64,000 nucleotides of DNA from assembly GCA_965371855.1 (NCBI GenBank), contig CBDUZZ010000006.1:1-64000 (forward strand), read 5' to 3'. Both the position numbers and the translations under genes were made by a program. The notes beneath the pieces were generated by a model. It worked only from the letters and a program-made list of their open reading frames with translations. It searched no databases and had not been told where the DNA came from. Source of the DNA: JAADEM01 sp965371855 (lineage in GTDB: Bacteria; Bacteroidota; Bacteroidia; Bacteroidales; Marinilabiliaceae). Numbering within the stretch: the stretch's first letter is position 1; every line of letters begins with the position of its first letter. Positions 59,845-64,000 of the stretch are shown here, one piece after another.

Positions 59845-61605
59845 ATGAACATTAAAAAAATAATTATAGCAGGAATCTATTGTTTATCGGTATTTCCGGG
59901 ATGGAGTCTTACCCGGGAAAAACTTCATCCAAATGTCATAATTATAATGACAGATGATCAAGGTTATGGGGATTTGGGAATTACAGGAAATCCACATATA
60001 AAAACACCTGTAATTGATGAATTCGCGAGCACCAGTATAAGGTTTAATAATTTCTATGTTTCGCCGGTATGTGCCCCAACCCGCTCAAGTCTGATGACCG
60101 GGCGTTTCTCATTACGTACCGGAATAAGAGACACATATAACGGTGGTGCTACAATGGCAGCAAATGAAATAACTATTGCTGAAATGCTGAAACAAGCTGA
60201 TTACAAAACAGGTATTTTTGGCAAATGGCATTTGGGAGACAACTATCCGTCCAGGCCAAATGACCAGGGTTTTGACGAATCCCTGATACATCTTTCAGGA
60301 GGTATGGGACAAGTTGGTGATATTACTACCTATTTTAAAAGGGATAGTAGTTATTTTGATCCCGTACTTTGGCATAATGGACAGACAGAAGCTTACGAAG
60401 GTTATTGTTCTGATATTTTCACCGAACAAGCCCTTGATTTTATCGAAAAGAACCGGCACTCACCCTTTTTCTGTTACCTCTCTTTTAACGCACCACACAC
60501 CCCTTTGCAGGTACCCGATAAATACTATCAACGATATAAAGACATTGATCCGTCTTCCGGTTTTGAGAATGACAATCGGCCATTTGTGAAAATGAGTGAA
60601 AAAGACAAAGAGGCTGCAAGAAAAGTGTATGCAATGGTCACAAATATTGATGATAACATTGGTAAGCTACTGCAAAAAATTGAGGAATTAAACATTGCAG
60701 ACAATACATTGATAATTTTCATGACAGATAATGGACCTCAGCAAACCAGGTATGTTGGAGGAATGCGCGGACGAAAAGGCAGCGTTTTTCGTGGAGGCAT
60801 AAGGGTTCCTTTTTATATGAGGTATCCTGCACTGTTTGAGGGAGAAAAAGATATTGAAACAACTGCAGCTCATATTGATATCTTGCCAACACTTTCGCAA
60901 ATATGTCATGTCGATTTGCCAAATGACAGGGTGATTGATGGTAAAAGCCTTTTGCCGTTAATTGAGGGTGAACATGTTGACTGGGTAGACAGATCGTTGT
61001 TTTTTTACTGGACAAGACGTTATCCTGAACTATACAATAATATGGCACTGCAAAAAGGATCTTATAAACTGGTTGGAAATACCGATTACAATGCTGCAAT
61101 TGAGGATTTTGAATTGTATAATCTTGAAACAGATCCATACGAACAGAACAATGTTGTGTTAGAAAACAGAAGTATTGCAGGAGATCTGAAATTTGAGCTT
61201 GACAAATTTTATAAAGAGTTGATAAACTCAGCTAATCTCATTAATCCACCACGGATCATAGTTGGAAACGAACATGAAAATCCAATAATTCTCAACAGAA
61301 ACGATGCCGGTGGGGAGCGAGGTATTTGGGCTCAGGAAGAAATATATGGAAATTGGGAAGTAAGCATTTCGGAAGGCCATTATAATATTAAATTCAAATT
61401 TATTAAACCGGTTAAGGCAAATGGGCGAATGTATCTTGAAACAGGAACAATTATCAACCAAATGAAAAACAGGAAAATAGATACAGATATCATTGAGTTG
61501 AAAAATGTATTCCTTCCTAAAATGAATTGCGATTTTACACCTTTCTATTCAATAGGTTCAAAAAACATTTTTCCATTCTGGGTTGAAATAGAAAAGAAAG
61601 ATTAA
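59845..61605 (+). CDS. Secreted formylglycine-dependent sulfatase
   Basis: The 586-residue protein has a signal peptide (about 1-22) and the S1 sulfatase pattern: NVIIIMTDDQGYGDLG binds calcium, VCAPTRSSLMTGR is the C-x-P-x-R site whose Cys becomes formylglycine, and GKWHLGD and MTDNGPQQ complete the active site. It hydrolyses a sulfate ester on a glycan or related substrate in the periplasm or outside. The C-terminal extension (about 470-586) is beta-rich. A formylglycine-generating enzyme is not in the window. The 11-bp gap to the next gene suggests co-transcription. Confidence 0.92.
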   Translation: MNIKKIIIAGIYCLSVFPGWSLTREKLHPNVIIIMTDDQGYGDLGITGNPHIKTPVIDEFASTSIRFNNFYVSPVCAPTRSSLMTGRFSLRTGIRDTYNGGATMAANEITIAEMLKQADYKTGIFGKWHLGDNYPSRPNDQGFDESLIHLSGGMGQVGDITTYFKRDSSYFDPVLWHNGQTEAYEGYCSDIFTEQALDFIEKNRHSPFFCYLSFNAPHTPLQVPDKYYQRYKDIDPSSGFENDNRPFVKMSEKDKEAARKVYAMVTNIDDNIGKLLQKIEELNIADNTLIIFMTDNGPQQTRYVGGMRGRKGSVFRGGIRVPFYMRYPALFEGEKDIETTAAHIDILPTLSQICHVDLPNDRVIDGKSLLPLIEGEHVDWVDRSLFFYWTRRYPELYNNMALQKGSYKLVGNTDYNAAIEDFELYNLETDPYEQNNVVLENRSIAGDLKFELDKFYKELINSANLINPPRIIVGNEHENPIILNRNDAGGERGIWAQEEIYGNWEVSISEGHYNIKFKFIKPVKANGRMYLETGTIINQMKNRKIDTDIIELKNVFLPKMNCDFTPFYSIGSKNIFPFWVEIEKKD

Positions 61606-61615
61606 AATAAACAGT

Positions 61616-63580
61616 ATGAAAAAACTATATTTTGTAACATTAATATTTGCCGGACTGAGTGCTGTAGTAGTTGGTTCTCCGGTACGAACACTGATAAAAA
61701 ATGCCGGTGGCAGCAGTAAGTATCCAGGAGCCGGTTATGTAGTTATCTTTGATAGTGCAAAAGTAGACATGAAGGAGTCAGGTCTTAGCTATTATAACGA
61801 GCATAAACTTATTAAGATTTTGAATTCGCGGGGGGGAAAGAAGTTTAATGTTTATAAATATGACTATGATCCGTTGTCTGCCTATGCTGAAATACAGAAG
61901 GTTATTATCTATTATAAAAATGGTGAAGAGAAAGTTCTGACAGTGAAAAACGAACTTGACTATCCTGCTCCTGCCGGCACTATTTTGTGGGGAGCACGTC
62001 AGAAGATGGTTGAGCTGGGAAGGCTTGAAGCGGGCGATGCATTTGAGATATTCCTTTTCAAAAAGGGTTTTACTTATGCTCTTCTCGGAAACAATGAACA
62101 TGATGATGATCGGTACATCCCACCTATGCGGGGGCATTTTTATGATATTGTTCCGTTCTGGTCCGATACTTATGTGTTGAAAAAGGTGTATCAGGTTGCT
62201 ATCCCCAACAGTAAAACCGTTCAGTATAAAATTTACAATGGAGAAGTAAAAACTACAAAACATAACCTGGGTGAAAAAACTCTTTATCGCTTTGTCTTGA
62301 ATAACATAAAACCATTTCAAAAAGAGTCAAATATGGTTGCTGTTTCTGATGTGGCTACAAAATTACTGCTCTCTACAGCTCCTGATTGGGAATCCAAATC
62401 AAAATGGTTTTATGGTGTAAATGAGGATTATGGCAGTTTTGAGTCTACCCCCGAAATAGACAGTAAAGTTACAGAAGTACTAATGGGAGCTCAAACGGAG
62501 ATGGATTCTGTAAGCCTGCTTACGCATTGGGTAGCTGATGAGTTGAGGTATCTGGGGTTGTCGATGGGCAAAGGTGAGGGATATACACTGCATAAAGGGA
62601 GCATGAATTTCAACGATCGTTGTGGTGTGTGTAAAGATAAAGCGGGAATGCTTATCACAATGTTACGTAGTGCCGGGTTTGAGACTTATCCGGCAATGAC
62701 AATGGCCGGTTCACGTATAGACCGTATTCCGGCTGACCAGTTTAACCACTCTGTTGTTGTGGTGAGGTTGTCTGACGGGGAGCTTCATTTGCTCGATCCT
62801 ACATGGGTTCCGTTTGTAAGGGAGTTATGGTCAAGTGCTGAACAGCAGCAGAACTACCTGCCTGGTATTCCTGATGGTTCTGACTTGTTGGAAACACCGG
62901 TTTCTCCTGCTGAAAATCATTATGTGACAATTAGAGGTAATTCGGTTTTGAAGAGTAACGGCACATTAACGGGTGAGGTTGTTATAGAAGCGGAAGGACA
63001 GTCTGATGCTGCGCTAAGGAGGATGTTCACAAGTTCGTACAAAGCGTTATGGAAAGTAAATCTTGAAAGAGAACTTCTTACAATCTCTCCTCAGGCAAAT
63101 ATTTTATCAGTAGATTACGGTACCGATCCGTATAATTATATGTCAGGCCCAATCAGGTTGAAAATTACTTTTGAAATACCTGATTATGCTATTGTTTCTG
63201 ATAGTGAAATTATTTTTACTCCTCTTGGTGGTTCCGGTATTTTTAAGCGAGCTTTGGGAGAACTGTATATTAACCTATCGATAGATGAAAGAAACTATCC
63301 TTTCCGCGACAGATGTTCACGTAGTGTTGATATTGAAGATAAAACAACACTTCCGGAGGGCTTTTCTCTGGCATGGAAACCGGATACAGAAAAGGTTGAA
63401 GGAGCTACAGCGTCGTTTGAGGGCAACATAGACATGGAAAACAACACACTTATACTGAAAGAGAAGTTGCTGTTCAACAAACGTATTTATCAACCGGAGG
63501 ACTGGCCGGATTATAAAAAAACTGCTGAGATGCAAAAGAAAATAGTTGATAACCCGGTGATTTTAAAAGCTAAAAAATAG
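61616..63580 (+). CDS. DUF3857/transglutaminase-like secreted protein
   Basis: A 654-residue protein with signal peptide (about 1-20), an N-terminal DUF3857-type beta domain (about 40-250), a transglutaminase-like core and a C-terminal beta region. The core triad is visible: Cys in NDRCGVCKDKAGML, His in FNHSVVVVR and Asp in LLDPTW. Such proteins are common in Bacteroidota envelopes, often near outer-membrane systems, and are thought to process peptides or crosslinks; substrate unknown. A related gene follows after 5 bp. Confidence 0.88.
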   Translation: MKKLYFVTLIFAGLSAVVVGSPVRTLIKNAGGSSKYPGAGYVVIFDSAKVDMKESGLSYYNEHKLIKILNSRGGKKFNVYKYDYDPLSAYAEIQKVIIYYKNGEEKVLTVKNELDYPAPAGTILWGARQKMVELGRLEAGDAFEIFLFKKGFTYALLGNNEHDDDRYIPPMRGHFYDIVPFWSDTYVLKKVYQVAIPNSKTVQYKIYNGEVKTTKHNLGEKTLYRFVLNNIKPFQKESNMVAVSDVATKLLLSTAPDWESKSKWFYGVNEDYGSFESTPEIDSKVTEVLMGAQTEMDSVSLLTHWVADELRYLGLSMGKGEGYTLHKGSMNFNDRCGVCKDKAGMLITMLRSAGFETYPAMTMAGSRIDRIPADQFNHSVVVVRLSDGELHLLDPTWVPFVRELWSSAEQQQNYLPGIPDGSDLLETPVSPAENHYVTIRGNSVLKSNGTLTGEVVIEAEGQSDAALRRMFTSSYKALWKVNLERELLTISPQANILSVDYGTDPYNYMSGPIRLKITFEIPDYAIVSDSEIIFTPLGGSGIFKRALGELYINLSIDERNYPFRDRCSRSVDIEDKTTLPEGFSLAWKPDTEKVEGATASFEGNIDMENNTLILKEKLLFNKRIYQPEDWPDYKKTAEMQKKIVDNPVILKAKK

Positions 63581-63585
63581 AAGTT

Positions 63586-64000
63586 ATGCGCCATATATAT
63601 ATATTCATTCTGATAATTTCCGTTCTTTTTACCGGATGTAAATATGACCCTTCTGCCTCTGATTATCCTGATGCTGATGCAGTTTATATCAATCTGACAA
63701 AAACATTTATTCTTAACAAAGACGGTAGTATTGTTGAGAAAATCGAAAAGAAACAGAAGCTTTTTACCTATCGTGCTTTTCAAAGTATGTTTGGCGAAAC
63801 AAGAATTGCATATAATCCGGATTTCCAGTCTGTTAATGTAGATAAATCCTATACTGTAATGGAAGACGGGAAAAAGGTTGAAACTCCGTCAAACGGATAT
63901 AATGAGGTTCTGCCACGGTACTGCGCAAATTCAAAATCGCACAACAGGATGCGTGAGTTGGTTGTATCTCACACTGCCCTGGAGCGAAATGCTGTAATAA
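63586..64000 (+). CDS. DUF3857-type lipoprotein (partial, runs off the window)
   Basis: ATG 63586 opens a frame that is still open at 64000 (138 codons). It has a lipoprotein signal (lipobox FTGC, Cys17) and then a beta-domain start, INLTKTFILNKDGSIVEK and YRAFQSMFGETRIAYNPDFQ, as in DUF3857 proteins. With the preceding gene it forms a pair of related envelope proteins, the usual arrangement in Bacteroidota. Confidence 0.82.
   Translation, partial: MRHIYIFILIISVLFTGCKYDPSASDYPDADAVYINLTKTFILNKDGSIVEKIEKKQKLFTYRAFQSMFGETRIAYNPDFQSVNVDKSYTVMEDGKKVETPSNGYNEVLPRYCANSKSHNRMRELVVSHTALERNAVI

Noticed and set aside
61778..62320. 180-residue open frame on the minus strand inside the DUF3857/transglutaminase gene
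   Set aside because: Antisense to a well-supported gene, no start context and no recognisable family.
1..64000. CRISPR arrays, prophage, intact insertion sequences, tRNA or rRNA genes
   Set aside because: No regularly spaced repeats, transposase or phage genes, or tRNA-like cloverleaf segments were recognised on reading both strands by eye.

Overview
The window is chromosomal DNA of a Bacteroidota bacterium, probably from the Bacteroidales/Marinilabiliales side. The grounds are AT-rich DNA, almost no Shine-Dalgarno sequences, -7 boxes of the TAnnTTTG type (clearest in front of transketolase and hldD), short adenylate kinase, an atpD-atpC pair detached from other ATP synthase genes, SiaB/SiaC-family proteins, and DUF3857/transglutaminase and GT9 proteins of Bacteroidota type. 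No tRNA, rRNA, CRISPR array, prophage or intact insertion sequence was seen.

Layout. (1) 1-6.7 kb: tail of a Crp/Fnr-type gene that seems to have lost its helix-turn-helix, then on the minus strand a heavy-metal RND efflux operon (adaptor, pump, outer-membrane channel) behind a His-rich small membrane protein. (2) 6.65-7.0 kb: gene-free spacer packed with palindromic repeats. (3) 7.0-17.3 kb, minus strand: housekeeping genes (MutS-like membrane ATPase, obg, adk, hpt, a phosphatase/nuclease-fold protein, two rhomboids, mutL, a potassium channel). (4) 17.5-23.9 kb, plus strand: purE and a lipopolysaccharide-core set (hldD, four glycosyltransferases, one GT9 heptosyltransferase). (5) 23.9-30.5 kb, minus strand: atpC, atpD, a polyprenyl synthase, an MMPL/RND exporter and a chorismatase-like RidA-fold protein. 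(6) 30.7-54.4 kb, plus strand: a continuous chemosensory locus of about 24 kb ending in a strong terminator. (7) 54.5-56.6 kb: transketolase with its own promoter and terminator. (8) 56.6-58.2 kb: two small secreted/lipoprotein genes bounded by attC-like sites, resembling a short integron cassette array without integrase. (9) 58.2-64 kb: a second GT9 heptosyltransferase and a sulfatase, each behind a copy of the same leader of about 225 bp, then two DUF3857 proteins, the second cut by the window end.

The chemosensory locus is the most interesting part. It encodes two YfiR-like periplasmic proteins, one MCP, a STAS protein, CheY, CheA, two CheW, CheR, a histidine-kinase-like protein with Asn in place of the phospho-acceptor His, CheD and CheB. 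A second half follows: GAF/PAS membrane sensor, a second CheR, a third CheR-like protein with a damaged SAM site, a CheB without receiver, a GAF membrane protein, and a GAF-PAS-PP2C phosphatase with SiaB-type kinase and SiaC-type phosphoprotein. The last genes are an unusual TerB-like/ABC-ATPase/permease polypeptide and two secreted proteins. No flagellar or GGDEF genes are present, so the plausible output is a surface or envelope process reached through a Sia-type partner switch. That reading is inference from gene order.

Several starts were moved to the first ATG (for example at 6651, 12238, 21972, 24189, 30734, 41306, 44881 and 53974) because the longer frames begin at unsupported TTG or GTG codons or run into the preceding gene.
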